In this document: in pieces, positions 43,271 to 52,717 of the stretch
Numbering within the stretch: position 1 is the first letter of the stretch
How the letters are laid out: each line of letters starts with the position of its first letter
Assembly (NCBI RefSeq): GCF_046569695.1
Contig: NZ_JBKHUI010000022.1
Location: 1-64,000 of the forward strand
Source of the DNA: Kluyvera sp046569695
GTDB lineage: Bacteria > Pseudomonadota > Gammaproteobacteria > Enterobacterales > Enterobacteriaceae
Direction of reading: 5' to 3'
DNA length: 64,000 bases
The notes under the pieces: generated by a model
What the model was told of the DNA's origin: nothing
The model's input: only the letters and a program-made list of their open reading frames with translations
Database searches by the model: none
Program-made: the position numbers and the translations under genes

Positions 43271-44281
43271 ATGACAACGGTAAACATCGCGCTTAAGGAA
43301 GCCTATCAACTGGCCTTCGACGTCCTCAGCTCAAACGGATTTTCAGCCTCACACGCCGACGCTATCGCCCGCAACGTCACCGCGGGTGAACGCGACGGCT
43401 GTGCCTCGCACGGCCTGTGGCGCCTGCTGGGGATAGTTGAAACCCTGCGCAAAGGCAAGGTGTCGCCGGATGCGGAACCGACGGTTGTCGATCAGGCGCC
43501 CGCTATCGTTAAAGCGGATGCCAACGGGGCGTATTCACTTTGTGCCTATGAAAAGGCGCTGCCGCTGCTGATTGAAAAAGCTCGCCACTGCGGCATTGCG
43601 GCGCTGGCGATCAACCATTGCGTGCACTTCTCGGCGCTGTTTGCCGACGTGGAACCGCTGACCGACGTGGGGCTGGTGGGTTACGCCTGTACGCCAAGCC
43701 ATGCGTGGGTAGCCCCGGCGGGTGGCACCCAACCGCTGTTTGGCACCAACCCGATTGCGTTCGGCTGGCCGCGCGGTGCGAAGCCGCCGTTCATTTTTGA
43801 TATGGCGACCAGCGCTGCTGCGCGCGGCGAAATTCAGCTACATCAGCGGGCGGGTAAGCCAATTCCAGAAGGCTGGGGGATTGATAGCGACGGCCAGCCA
43901 ACCACCGACCCGCAGGCGGTACTGGACGGGGCGATGCTCACCTTCGGCGGTCATAAAGGCTCGGCGCTGGCGGCGATGGTGGAACTGTTCGCCGGCCCGC
44001 TGATTGGCGATATGACCAGCGCCGAATCACTGGCGTGGGATAACGGTGCGGGCGGCCTGCCGTACGGCGGCGAGTTGATTCTGGCGCTCGACCCTCAGCG
44101 TTTCCTGGGGGCGGAGGCCGAGGCGCATCTGGCACGCGCCGAGACACTGTTTAGCGGCATGCAGGCGCAGGGCGCGAGGCTGCCGGGTGAGCGGCGTTAT
44201 TTGGCACGTGAGCAAAGTGAGAAACAGGGGCTGGATGTTTCTCGTGGCCTGTACGACGAGATTTGCGCACTGCGCGGATAG
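43271..44281 (+). CDS. Ldh_2-family NAD(P)-dependent oxidoreductase
   Basis: 336 residues of the malate/L-lactate dehydrogenase (Ldh_2) family, with SHGLWRL, the catalytic-His region INHCVHFSALFADVEPL, FGTNPIAFGWPR, FDMATSAAARGEI and FGGHKGSALAAMVEL. Members reduce 2-oxo acids, cyclic imino acids (pyrroline or piperideine carboxylate) or oxidise sugar acids; sequence alone does not decide. The ATG at 43271 follows GGAG; an in-frame ATG at 43259 is less likely. Its place next to lgoD suggests sugar-acid work, but a CRP-like site in front implies its own transcript. Confidence 0.86.
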   Translation: MTTVNIALKEAYQLAFDVLSSNGFSASHADAIARNVTAGERDGCASHGLWRLLGIVETLRKGKVSPDAEPTVVDQAPAIVKADANGAYSLCAYEKALPLLIEKARHCGIAALAINHCVHFSALFADVEPLTDVGLVGYACTPSHAWVAPAGGTQPLFGTNPIAFGWPRGAKPPFIFDMATSAAARGEIQLHQRAGKPIPEGWGIDSDGQPTTDPQAVLDGAMLTFGGHKGSALAAMVELFAGPLIGDMTSAESLAWDNGAGGLPYGGELILALDPQRFLGAEAEAHLARAETLFSGMQAQGARLPGERRYLAREQSEKQGLDVSRGLYDEICALRG

Positions 44282-44284
44282 GAG

Positions 44285-44400
44285 CACCCCCGGCGGCGCT
44301 GCGCTTGGCCGGGCTACGGGGCCTGTCAATTTGCACCAATCGGTTCCCTCGCCCCTATGGGGAGAGGGCAAGGGTGAGGGGAACAGGCCAACTCGGTGAT
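44285..44400. repeat. REP unit plus a GC-rich interspersed repeat
   Basis: A REP unit (GGCGCTGCGCTTGGCCGGGC) is followed by CCCTCGCCCC..GGGGAGAGGGCAAGGGTGAGGG (given in part), a short imperfect palindrome that is common in enterobacterial intergenic DNA. They separate the Ldh_2 gene from tsr. Confidence 0.7.
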
Positions 44401-44443
44401 GCAAAATCGCGCCGTTACCGCGTATTAATAGTCACAATTTCTA

Positions 44444-44470
44444 TAAAGTTTTGTCTTTTCCCGCCGAAAA
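44444..44470 (+). promoter_or_regulatory. Sigma-28 (FliA) promoter of tsr
   Basis: TAAAGTTT, 11 bases, GCCGAAAA is a near-perfect match to TAAAGTTT-N11-GCCGATAA. It lies 30 bases before the tsr ATG and puts the receptor in the flagellar class 3 regulon. Confidence 0.92.
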
Positions 44471-44499
44471 CTCGTTATTCGTCTGGAGGAAAGAGAAAC

Positions 44500-46167
44500 A
44501 TGTTAAAACGTATAAAGATCGTCACCAGCCTCGTGCTGGTTTTGGTGTTGTTTGGCCTGTTACAGCTGGCGTCAGGGGGACTGTTCTTTAACTCTTTGAA
44601 GCATGACAAAGAGAACTTCACTATTCTGCAAACCGTGCGTCAGCAGCAGTCTGGGCTGAATGGGAGCTGGGTTGCTCTGCTGCAAACCCGCAATACCCTG
44701 AACCGTGCTGGGATCCGTTACATGATGGATCAGAACAATATCGGCAGCGGCGCCACCGTTGCCGAGCTGATGCAGATTGCCACCAAATCACTGGCAGATG
44801 CGGAAAAACGCTGGGCAGAGTATGAAGCGATGCCGCGTGACCCGCGTCAGAGCGAAGCCGCGGCGCTGGAAATTAAGCGTAACTACGATATCTACCACGG
44901 CGCGCTGTCCGAGCTTATCCAGTTGCTGGGCGCAGGTAAAATCAACGACTTCTTCGACCAGCCGACCCAGGGTTATCAGGACGGCTTTGAGAAGGCATAC
45001 GTCAACTATCTGCAGCAAAATGACAGCCTGTACGACCTGGCGGTCAACGACAGCAATGCCTCCTACACGCAGGCCATGTGGATCCTGTTTAGCGTGATGA
45101 TCGCCGTTCTGGCGGTGATCATCTCCGTCTGGCTGGGAGTGCGCAAAACGCTTATTGAACCACTGAATCGTTTAATCGACAGTATTCGCCACATTGCGGG
45201 CGGTGACCTGGTTAAACGCATCGACGTGGAAAGCGACAACGAAATGGGCGAGCTGGCACATTCTCTGCGCCATATGCAGGGTGAACTGGCGCGTACCGTG
45301 GGCGAAGTTCGTCAGGGGGCCCACGCTATTTACAGCGGCGCGAGCGAAATCGCGATGGGCAACAACGACCTCTCTTCACGTACCGAGCAGCAGGCGGCTT
45401 CTCTGGAAGAGACGGCGGCGAGTATGGAAGAGCTGACGGCGACCGTGAAGCAGAACGCCGAAAACGCCCGTCAGGCAAGTCATCTGGCGCTGAGTGCATC
45501 GGAAACCGCGCAGAAGGGCGGTAAAGTCGTGGATAACGTGGTGCAGACCATGCGCGACATCACCGCCAGTTCGCAGAAAATCGCCGACATTATCAGCGTG
45601 ATTGACGGTATTGCCTTCCAGACCAACATTCTGGCGCTGAACGCCGCAGTGGAAGCCGCACGTGCCGGTGAGCAGGGGCGTGGTTTTGCGGTGGTCGCGG
45701 GTGAAGTTCGCAACCTGGCGCAGCGCAGCGCCCAGGCGGCACGGGAAATTAAGAGCCTGATTGAAGACTCAGTAAACCGCGTCGACCTCGGTTCCACGCT
45801 GGTAGAAAGCGCGGGCGAAACCATGGATGAAATCGTGAATGCGGTGACCCGCGTAACCGATATCATGGGTGAAATTGCTTCCGCATCGGATGAGCAGAGC
45901 CGGGGTATCGACCAGGTTGGCCTGGCGGTATCGGAAATGGACCGTGTTACCCAGCAGAACGCCTCGCTGGTGGAAGAGTCTGCGGCAGCTGCTGCGGCGC
46001 TGGAAGAGCAGGCCAGCCGACTGACGCAGGCGGTGGCCGTGTTCCGCATCCAGCAGGGCCAGGCAAGCACCGCGCGCGAACCGGTCAGCGTGGCCACTGC
46101 GCCAGCGCCGGGTACGCTGCGTAAAGCGGCGGCAACCGACACCGGGGAAAACTGGGAAACCTTCTGA
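44500..46167 (+). CDS. tsr: Serine chemoreceptor Tsr
   Basis: 555 residues. The N-terminus (MLKRIKIVTSLVLVL) and the periplasmic four-helix ligand domain with NTLNRAGIRYMMDQNNIG are as in E. coli Tsr, which senses serine, AI-2 and temperature. A second membrane segment (~190-212) leads to HAMP and a methyl-accepting coiled coil with the hairpin tip DGIAFQTNILALNAAVEAAR. The C-terminus GENWETF is the pentapeptide that recruits CheR and CheB. The ribosome site is GGAGG; a sigma-28 promoter lies upstream. It is at its usual chromosomal position. Confidence 0.97.
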   Translation: MLKRIKIVTSLVLVLVLFGLLQLASGGLFFNSLKHDKENFTILQTVRQQQSGLNGSWVALLQTRNTLNRAGIRYMMDQNNIGSGATVAELMQIATKSLADAEKRWAEYEAMPRDPRQSEAAALEIKRNYDIYHGALSELIQLLGAGKINDFFDQPTQGYQDGFEKAYVNYLQQNDSLYDLAVNDSNASYTQAMWILFSVMIAVLAVIISVWLGVRKTLIEPLNRLIDSIRHIAGGDLVKRIDVESDNEMGELAHSLRHMQGELARTVGEVRQGAHAIYSGASEIAMGNNDLSSRTEQQAASLEETAASMEELTATVKQNAENARQASHLALSASETAQKGGKVVDNVVQTMRDITASSQKIADIISVIDGIAFQTNILALNAAVEAARAGEQGRGFAVVAGEVRNLAQRSAQAAREIKSLIEDSVNRVDLGSTLVESAGETMDEIVNAVTRVTDIMGEIASASDEQSRGIDQVGLAVSEMDRVTQQNASLVEESAAAAAALEEQASRLTQAVAVFRIQQGQASTAREPVSVATAPAPGTLRKAAATDTGENWETF

Positions 46168-46194
46168 TACGACATGCGCCTCTGTCCGGGCGCA

Positions 46195-46710
46195 CTAGTT
46201 CAGCATCAGGCGCATGGCGCAGCGTGATTCATACGCCATGCCGTGCGCCACTTCCTGTGCCAGTTTTTGCCGTAGCGCAGTGCTCAACGACGTTTCCGGT
46301 AGCATTTCGAATCCCATTCGGGCATACCACGGTGCGTTCCAGGGTACATCCCGAAAGGTGGTGAGCGTCAATTCGCTAAAGCAATGCTGTGAAGCCCACG
46401 CTTGCATATAGGCCATCAGTTTGCGGCCTAACCCTTTTCCTTGCCATGCGCTATGCAGTGAAATTTCGACGATAAATAGCGATTTTCCCTGTGCTGCTGC
46501 TAGCAGAAAGCCCACTGGCCTGTAATCTGCCAGCGCTACCCAGCTCATTCCCCGACGAACGAACTGTTGGTGACTTTCCAGCGAAATGGCTGGGCCATCG
46601 GCAATCCAGGCTAACTCAGGAATATCTCGAAAACGCTGCCCTGCGCCCTGCTCAATGGCGGGTAGAAGGGCGGTATCGGCAATAGTGGTCGGGCGAACGG
46701 AGAAGATCAT
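46195..46710 (-). CDS. GNAT-family N-acetyltransferase
   Basis: 171 residues. The acetyl-CoA motif is IVEISLHSAWQGKGLGRKLM, followed by LTLTTFRDVPWNAPWYARMGF. This subset (Arg-rich start IFSVRPTTIADTALLPAIEQ) acts on small amines or amino acids; the substrate is not known. It converges with tsr and follows opgB on the same strand. Confidence 0.88.
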   Translation of the reverse strand: MIFSVRPTTIADTALLPAIEQGAGQRFRDIPELAWIADGPAISLESHQQFVRRGMSWVALADYRPVGFLLAAAQGKSLFIVEISLHSAWQGKGLGRKLMAYMQAWASQHCFSELTLTTFRDVPWNAPWYARMGFEMLPETSLSTALRQKLAQEVAHGMAYESRCAMRLMLN

Positions 46711-46731
46711 CGGCGATTTTTTCTTGTTTTT

Positions 46732-46754
46732 CCCGGCAGCGGGGGACTGCCGGG
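46732..46754 (-). terminator. Hairpin after opgB
   Basis: CCCGGCAG / CTGCCGGG directly after opgB. On the minus strand it is followed by A-rich rather than U-rich sequence, so termination is uncertain. Confidence 0.35.
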
Positions 46755-46765
46755 CGTGGAGTCAG

Positions 46766-49060
46766 TTAACCCTCGGAGGCGATGACTTTGATTTCTACCA
46801 TCCCGATACCGAGCTGGCGAGGTGAGTGGCCGAGGATATTGCCCTCGTTAGTCGACTGCGGATCCGGTGGCACGATAACCAGCGTGCTGGCATCCGCTGG
46901 ATTATCAAAGTGCAGCGTCGTGGTGGTGACTTCGTTGCCCAGCGTCAGCGTTTGCTCGCTATTGCCGACGCGAACGGGAATGGGTTTATTGGCGTTCGGG
47001 CCAAAAGCTTTGGCGGTAATGACCAAATCAAAGCGCTTCGGCAGCGGGTGCTGATACTCAATCTTCACCTCCTGGCCTAGTTGGGCGTTGGACCAGCGTC
47101 CCCAGGATTCTGGGCGGGATATACCGCTGAAGGATTTCACCTCTTCCGGCGCGCCTGCGACGTTGAAGATAAAGCTGTCCGCTTTATAACGAATATCGTT
47201 GTCGACGGTTTTGAGCGTATCGACGTTACCGTGATAGCGGACCATGTCGATCACCGTGTCTTTAAACTCGGTTTTGCCGTTCCACTGGGCTTTATCGACG
47301 TGCTGAACTTTTTGCTCGCCGCCAAGCTGCCCCTGGGACACGCACCAGTCGGTGGAGAGCGATAGATTTTGCGACCACAGCTGGCCCATCTTGTAGCAGC
47401 GGTCGACCCAGACGAAGTTATCGCGTGGGGCGAAATCTGCCAGCTGATAGCGCAGCGGGGCGGAGTATTCGCTTTCCGGCAGCGGTTCAACGCGGTTATC
47501 GGAGACGCGCAGCAGCAGCGGCAGACGGAAATGGCTGCCGGAGAAGGCGATCATGTTTTTCTGGGTATCGATAGAGAAGTTTTTGATCTCTTTCGGGAAG
47601 TTCCACAGGCGAATAACGTCCGGCTTCCAGGCCAGCACCTTCTCCTTCATGTTGAGGAACACCTCAGAGAGCGACTGGCCCGACAGGCTGCTGCGGCCAA
47701 GGCCGATAAAGTTATCACCGCCGAGGAGATCCAGCACCGTCGCGCCGTTATCCATGGTGTTACGTTTTACCGCCACCACGTCCTGCTCGTCCGGCTGGTC
47801 GCCGCGGATCACAAAGAACAGGTTGCTGCGGTCCTGCTTGTTGAGGTAGTCCCAGGCGGTATTTTTCATCGCCAGATGGTCAGAAGAGACCACGATAATG
47901 GTGTTCTTAAAATACGGCGATGCTTTGATCTTATTGATAAATTCCGCGATATTTTCCTGGCTACAGGCTACTGCGCTAAACGACTGGTTAGTTTTGCCGC
48001 CGATCTCATACTTTTTGCGGTTGCAGGAGCGCGAAATAAAGCCGTCCGGGTGGTGAGTATCCACGGTCAGAGTAAACAGCGAGAAGCGCTTGCCTTCCTG
48101 GGACAGCGACTCGAATTTCTTCCACGCTTCATCCAGCACGGTGTCGTCGTAGTAGCCCCAATCGTTTTTATAGCCTGGGTCGGCGACGGTGGTTTTCAGC
48201 TCTTCCGCGCCGTACAGATAGTCAAAGCCGTGCGATTTCAGGAACACATCTTTCCCGGCAAAGCGCAGGTTGGCGCCCTGCACGAAGTAGTTTTCATAGC
48301 CCGAGTTTTTCAGGATATCGCCAAGGCAGATGTTCTGCGGGAAGAAGCTCGACAGCGAGGCGGAAGCGTTACCTTCAAACGGCGCAAAGAGTGGAATACC
48401 GCACTGCGAAGCAACCATACCGGCGATGGTGTAATCAGTGCCCGGCAACTGCATGGTGTGGCTAAAATCGATCCCCTCGTTTTTCAGTGAGCCCAGTTCT
48501 GGCGTCAGGTTCGGGAAGGCCTGGTCGTCAAAATAGGTGCGCTCCAGGCTTTCGCCATAGATATAAACGAGGTTCATTTTCGGGTTCGGGATCGTCTTTG
48601 ACGGCTCTTTGTAGTAGGCCGCAAAGTCAGGGTCGCCATCGCGAGACTGCGATTTTACCAGCTCGCTAATCTGGCGAAACGCCGGGCTAGCGTCGACGGA
48701 GCCGACGGCCAGAACCAGCGCTATCAGGCTGTAACCGAAATGGTGAGGATGGTGACGTCGGCGGCGCAGGACCCAGCCCAGCGCGGCAAAGACGGCAATC
48801 AGCCCGGCGATAAGGCCGATGCCCGGCAGAATATATTTGCCCACGCCGGCGCCCGTCAGGCTGTTGGTTAACGTGTAGAGTACGGCATCGTTGATCCCAT
48901 CGCCGGTAAAGTAGTCACTTGCGTACAGCGTGATATTCAGGACCACAAACAGGCCCAGTACCGTTAAGGTGGCGGCAAACCACCATTTGTTTCGCCCCGC
49001 TTTACAGGCATAAATCGCGATGGAAGCGAGAAAAAGCACAAGGGATAACAGCTCTGACAC
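46766..49060 (-). CDS. opgB: Phosphoglycerol transferase I OpgB
   Basis: 764 residues (E. coli 763). Four N-terminal membrane segments (up to about residue 130) are followed by a periplasmic alkaline-phosphatase/sulfatase-type domain: YIYGESLERTYFD, TVDTHHPDG, and VVSSDHLAMKN supply the metal site. It transfers phosphoglycerol from phosphatidylglycerol to osmoregulated periplasmic glucans. The C-terminal ~200 residues form a beta domain. It sits between tsr and yjjA as in E. coli. Confidence 0.96.
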   Translation of the reverse strand: MSELLSLVLFLASIAIYACKAGRNKWWFAATLTVLGLFVVLNITLYASDYFTGDGINDAVLYTLTNSLTGAGVGKYILPGIGLIAGLIAVFAALGWVLRRRRHHPHHFGYSLIALVLAVGSVDASPAFRQISELVKSQSRDGDPDFAAYYKEPSKTIPNPKMNLVYIYGESLERTYFDDQAFPNLTPELGSLKNEGIDFSHTMQLPGTDYTIAGMVASQCGIPLFAPFEGNASASLSSFFPQNICLGDILKNSGYENYFVQGANLRFAGKDVFLKSHGFDYLYGAEELKTTVADPGYKNDWGYYDDTVLDEAWKKFESLSQEGKRFSLFTLTVDTHHPDGFISRSCNRKKYEIGGKTNQSFSAVACSQENIAEFINKIKASPYFKNTIIVVSSDHLAMKNTAWDYLNKQDRSNLFFVIRGDQPDEQDVVAVKRNTMDNGATVLDLLGGDNFIGLGRSSLSGQSLSEVFLNMKEKVLAWKPDVIRLWNFPKEIKNFSIDTQKNMIAFSGSHFRLPLLLRVSDNRVEPLPESEYSAPLRYQLADFAPRDNFVWVDRCYKMGQLWSQNLSLSTDWCVSQGQLGGEQKVQHVDKAQWNGKTEFKDTVIDMVRYHGNVDTLKTVDNDIRYKADSFIFNVAGAPEEVKSFSGISRPESWGRWSNAQLGQEVKIEYQHPLPKRFDLVITAKAFGPNANKPIPVRVGNSEQTLTLGNEVTTTTLHFDNPADASTLVIVPPDPQSTNEGNILGHSPRQLGIGMVEIKVIASEG

Positions 49061-49245
49061 TACACGTCCTCAACAGCGCCAGGATTTCTGGCTGAACAGA
49101 AGTTAACTTCACAATGTAATTGTGTCGTCATCTGTCTGCAATTCTATCGTAGCGAAAGTGTGCTGTTATTCGGAATTGGTTTAGAAATGGATATTTTTTG
49201 AGCGGAAAATGTGCGGCGAGCAGGGTGCTCGCCGCAGGAATAGCA

Positions 49246-49737
49246 TCAGGAAATGTAGTTAACGCCTTGTTTTAATACGAAATCACAGGCTTTTGCTTTC
49301 ACTTTCTTGCCCAGTTCAGTGTTACCCAGGCTATCAAGGTCGAGCTTCTGGCCATCTTTCGCGTTCAGCAGACCCTGAATACCTTCCATATAGCCGGTAT
49401 CCTGTTTCTGTTCTGCCTGCGTGTTGAGGCCCAGTTTATCCAGCACCTGGTTTTTCACGTTGTCGACGTTGGTCACGGAAGCCAGCTTCTCTTTCGCGCA
49501 GTAGCCCAGAATCCCCGCCGCATTGTTCATGCTGCTGGAGCTCAGAGACTGGCTGCCGCCGTTAAGCAGGCTGGTGAGCGAAGAGAGCGATGTGCCGCCA
49601 GTCTGCGACGAGCTGCTCCCGCCGGTAAGCTGGGTAGCCGCGCTGCTCAGATCATTTAACGATACGGCGCCCGCAGCGGTAGAAACAAACGCGCTGGCAA
49701 TAATAACTCGGCAAAGCATCGATTTTACTGATTTCAT
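49246..49737 (-). CDS. yjjA: DUF2501 periplasmic protein YjjA
   Basis: 163 residues with a signal peptide (MKSVKSMLCRVIIASAFVSTAAGA), a Ser/Gly-rich linker (LTGGSSSSQTGGTSLSSL), and a C-terminal domain with two Cys (GYCAKEKLA, KACDFVLKQGVNYIS) likely to be disulfide-linked. Function unknown. It parallels E. coli YjjA (164 residues). The start at 49737 matches the family; an upstream ATG at 49791 is in the spacer. Confidence 0.93.
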   Translation of the reverse strand: MKSVKSMLCRVIIASAFVSTAAGAVSLNDLSSAATQLTGGSSSSQTGGTSLSSLTSLLNGGSQSLSSSSMNNAAGILGYCAKEKLASVTNVDNVKNQVLDKLGLNTQAEQKQDTGYMEGIQGLLNAKDGQKLDLDSLGNTELGKKVKAKACDFVLKQGVNYIS

Positions 49738-49805
49738 GGGTGTACTCGTGTGTGCTATTAAAAGTTGGCGTGATGAGTATACGCCTATCATTCACTGGAT
49801 TTATC

Positions 49806-50543
49806 TTAATACTCTTTGCCGGTGACGCGACTGCGATAACTTTCCCAGTTGAAGATCACCCATAGGCTATTGCCGAGGCGCATACGGTCCATCACGCGCT
49901 CGCCCAGCATCTTATTCATTTCATCCAGATTGCTGTTGGTTAGCATGCCGGTCGGGCGTTTAGACGAAGAACGGCGATCGACAATCTGATTGATGATCAC
50001 TTTTTCATAGCGCGATTCGGTCTGCATACCGATCTCATCGATCACCAACAGATCGACATTGCTGAGATCGCTCAGCAACTGCTCTTCGCTGGTTTCCCGA
50101 TTACCGAAGGTCTCTTTCATAGCAGACATAATATCGGCCACGGTAATGATCAGCACCGATTTGCCCCGCAGCAGCAGCTCGTTGCAGATGGCGGCGGCGA
50201 GATGGTTTTTCCCGGTGCCCGGCTTGCCGGAGAAGATAAAGCTGGCGATGTTGCCATCGAACTCTTCCACGTACTGCCTCGCTTTCGCCAGCGCGTTCAT
50301 CTGGCCTTCGTTTTCAACGCGGTAGTTTTCAAACGAACAGTTCTGATGCAGCGGGCGAATACCGGAGCGGTTAAAGGTACGCTGCATTTTCATGGCGCGG
50401 TTCTCACGCGCCAGCGCGGCGGCGCGGATCTCGCCCTGTTCCTTTTGCCATGCCAGCAGTTCTTCGCCGGTTTTAAATGCCGGTTCGATATGCGCCGGCA
50501 TCATTTTCTGCAGGCGCTTCATTAATTCACCAACGTCTTTCAT
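49806..50543 (-). CDS. dnaC: DNA helicase loader DnaC
   Basis: 245 residues, same as E. coli DnaC. The N-terminus binds DnaB; the AAA+ core has Walker A FSGKPGTGKNHLA, Walker B LLVIDEIGMQTES, and the ISM and Arg finger region GERVMDRMR. It loads the replicative helicase at oriC and at restart sites with DnaT. The ATG at 50543 lies two bases past the dnaT stop; a TTG six bases upstream is less likely. Confidence 0.97.
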   Translation of the reverse strand: MKDVGELMKRLQKMMPAHIEPAFKTGEELLAWQKEQGEIRAAALARENRAMKMQRTFNRSGIRPLHQNCSFENYRVENEGQMNALAKARQYVEEFDGNIASFIFSGKPGTGKNHLAAAICNELLLRGKSVLIITVADIMSAMKETFGNRETSEEQLLSDLSNVDLLVIDEIGMQTESRYEKVIINQIVDRRSSSKRPTGMLTNSNLDEMNKMLGERVMDRMRLGNSLWVIFNWESYRSRVTGKEY

Positions 50544-50545
50544 GC

Positions 50546-51085
50546 TCAACCTCTGAAACCCGGTGGAATATGACTGTCAGGCTCGCTGACGGTGTTGATA
50601 TCGCGGCGCGTCTGGCCGTTATTGTTGGCCCGGCCCATCTGTACGCTGCGCGCCAGCTTTTGCTGCCACTGTACATGATGGAACACTTTCCCTTCCGCCT
50701 GCCAGTAGGCGACGAAAGAAGCCAGCTCTTCCGGCGTAACGGGCTCGCTTAAGGCGATACCCCACAGCGCGGAAAGGCGCAGGAACTCGGCGTCGGGCTG
50801 CCAACCTGCGTACATGGCAAATTTACCCATTGGAACAGCAATAGGGGCTGGCGTCGGCTCTTCAAAAAATTGTGCATCCAGCGTCACGTCGCTACCCGGT
50901 CGGGACAGCTTTTCTTCCAGCGCCAGGAGTTGCGCCAGACGTTCCTGCGTAATGGCATAGAACGCGGGCTGATTATTGGCAAACACGGCGAGCGCGCCGC
51001 CCTGAGTTTGCGCAAGAATCGCAGCAGGATCGGCGACGAAAGCGTCAATACCGATCACGTTAGGCGTTAAAATACGAGAAGACAT
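50546..51085 (-). CDS. dnaT: Primosomal protein DnaT
   Basis: 179 residues, as in E. coli DnaT (primosomal protein i). The start (MSSRILTPNVIGIDAFVADPAAI) and the C-terminal ssDNA-binding part (MYAGWQPDAEFLRLSALWGI) are conserved. It works in PriA-PriB-dependent replication restart and hands over to DnaC, whose gene follows directly. Confidence 0.97.
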   Translation of the reverse strand: MSSRILTPNVIGIDAFVADPAAILAQTQGGALAVFANNQPAFYAITQERLAQLLALEEKLSRPGSDVTLDAQFFEEPTPAPIAVPMGKFAMYAGWQPDAEFLRLSALWGIALSEPVTPEELASFVAYWQAEGKVFHHVQWQQKLARSVQMGRANNNGQTRRDINTVSEPDSHIPPGFRG

Positions 51086-51198
51086 AACACTATCTCAATA
51101 CTGAAAAAACAACGGGAAGGGGGCGGAAGCACCGCCGTAATAGTGCACATAGTAGCACAAGCTATGGGATGGGCGGCACTCCCCGTACCGCCGATGCT

Positions 51199-51672
51199 TC
51201 ACACTCTTGGGCGTTTGCGATAGAGCCACAGGCCTGGAATCGACAGCCCGATAGAGAGCGCGCCGACGATAGACGACGCCTTCAGGAAATTGCTCAGCAG
51301 CATGATCATCAGCTCTTCGGAATAGCCGAAGTGGCTGATTTTGACCGCAGAAATCATCGCCGTGTACGCTGAAATGCCGGGGAACATCGGAATGACGGCG
51401 GCCACGGTGAAGATCTTCGGATGCGCCAGATACCAGCGCGACCACTGGATGCCAATGCTGCCAACCAGCAGCGCCGCCAGGAAGGTGGCCCACTCGATAT
51501 TAAACCCGGAGGTCATCATGGCGAATCGTGAGGTATGGCCGATAGCCCCCAACAACGCGCACCAGGGCAGCGCGCGCTGCGGGACGTTAAAGACCATGGC
51601 AAACCCCACGGCGGGAATCGCCGACAGCACGGCGTCCTGCGCCAGTAAGAACAGAAAATGCATCACACCCAT
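51199..51672 (-). CDS. yjjB: ThrE-like small subunit YjjB
   Basis: 157 residues, four to five membrane segments, the C-terminal half of the ThrE fold (VIPMFPGISAYTAMISAV). With YjjP it makes the inner-membrane succinate exporter reported in E. coli. The start MGVMHFLFLL (51672) overlaps yjjP by ten bases. Confidence 0.94.
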   Translation of the reverse strand: MGVMHFLFLLAQDAVLSAIPAVGFAMVFNVPQRALPWCALLGAIGHTSRFAMMTSGFNIEWATFLAALLVGSIGIQWSRWYLAHPKIFTVAAVIPMFPGISAYTAMISAVKISHFGYSEELMIMLLSNFLKASSIVGALSIGLSIPGLWLYRKRPRV

Positions 51673-52439
51673 CCGCGCAGCCCCCATAACGTCATCGCCA
51701 TCACCACGCCGACGCAGGTCGCCAGCGTCAGCAGGCTGGCAATTGCCCAGCGCGCCAGGCCGGTGTTGATATGGCCTTTGAACATGTCGGCAACCGTGTT
51801 AATCAATGGGAAGCCGGGCACCAGCAACAGCACGCTGGCTGCCATCGCCACCGTTGAAGTCTGATGAAACGCGGGCAGTTGCAGCATCAGGCCGGAAACG
51901 GTGGTGGCGACAAAGGCGGTCAGGCCGAAGTTAATCTGCGGGTGCATTGAGCGGTGGGTTAGCACCTGGCGGATGTACATGGCGATAGAGCTGGCGCAGA
52001 AGGTGATGAGCGCACCGTCCCAGCCACCGTTGTTGAGTTTGCAGAAGCAGGCGCAGGAGAGGCCCACCATCAGCACAACCAGCCAGCGTGGGTAGCGCAG
52101 CGGTTTAATCTGCGTGAAGCGCTTGCCGACGTCTTTAGAGTCCAGCAGCTTGTGTTCGGCCATAATGACGATGTGCTGCACCTCTGTGACCACGTGCATG
52201 TTAATACCGCGATCGCTATTTTTACGCGTGGAGGTCAGGCACTGCCCATCTTTAATGGTGGTTAGCACAATCGCGTTTGACGAGATCGCACTTTCGACGC
52301 TGTCCATCCCCAGCGCGCGTCCCAAACGCGTTGATAGCTCTTCAACCAGGGCGCTCTCCGCCCCATGCTGGAGTAAAAAAAGACCGCACTGAATACAAAG
52401 CCGTGTGACGATGCGTTGTTCTGACTGATCTACTTCCAT
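51663..52439 (-). CDS. yjjP: ThrE-like large subunit YjjP
   Basis: 258 residues (E. coli 256). A soluble N-terminal half (SALVEELSTRLGRALGMDSVE..NRGINMHVV-type) precedes five membrane segments with the ThrE loop VPGFPLINTVADMFKGH. It works with YjjB for succinate export, which is favoured without oxygen. Start 52439 (MEVDQSEQRIVTRLCIQCG) matches E. coli; longer frames upstream are untranslated leader. Confidence 0.94.
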   Translation of the reverse strand: MEVDQSEQRIVTRLCIQCGLFLLQHGAESALVEELSTRLGRALGMDSVESAISSNAIVLTTIKDGQCLTSTRKNSDRGINMHVVTEVQHIVIMAEHKLLDSKDVGKRFTQIKPLRYPRWLVVLMVGLSCACFCKLNNGGWDGALITFCASSIAMYIRQVLTHRSMHPQINFGLTAFVATTVSGLMLQLPAFHQTSTVAMAASVLLLVPGFPLINTVADMFKGHINTGLARWAIASLLTLATCVGVVMAMTLWGLRGWV

Positions 52440-52717
52440 AATGATCCTGGTATCGAGAACGCCGATGTAATGACCTACTTTTACCCGAAGAGCATGGGGA
52501 AGCAATCCGGCCAGGATCAAACAATGTGCAAAAATTCGGCGGCCTGACGCTTTTGTTGAAGAGTTGATGTTGCCCACACTTTTGCAAAACTGTTCGAAAG
52601 TGCAATTTTTGAACGGATTCTGACCTTCTTTTTCCCCTCTGACTTATCAAAAATGCATTCTGAAACTTTATTGATACACAAAATAAACAAATAATTAACC
52701 AGAGTGCGAGGTCACCC
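52440..52717. other. Divergent promoter region yjjP/pobA
   Basis: 278 bases, AT-rich in the half nearest pobA. The promoters of yjjP (left) and pobA (right) must be here. No gene and no palindrome that I would name. Confidence 0.5.

Noticed and set aside
47369..48490. 373-codon open frame on the plus strand
   Set aside because: Antisense shadow of opgB with no ribosome site or recognisable domain.
51095..51493. 132-codon minus-strand frame after dnaT
   Set aside because: It overlaps yjjB in a different frame and shows no family features.
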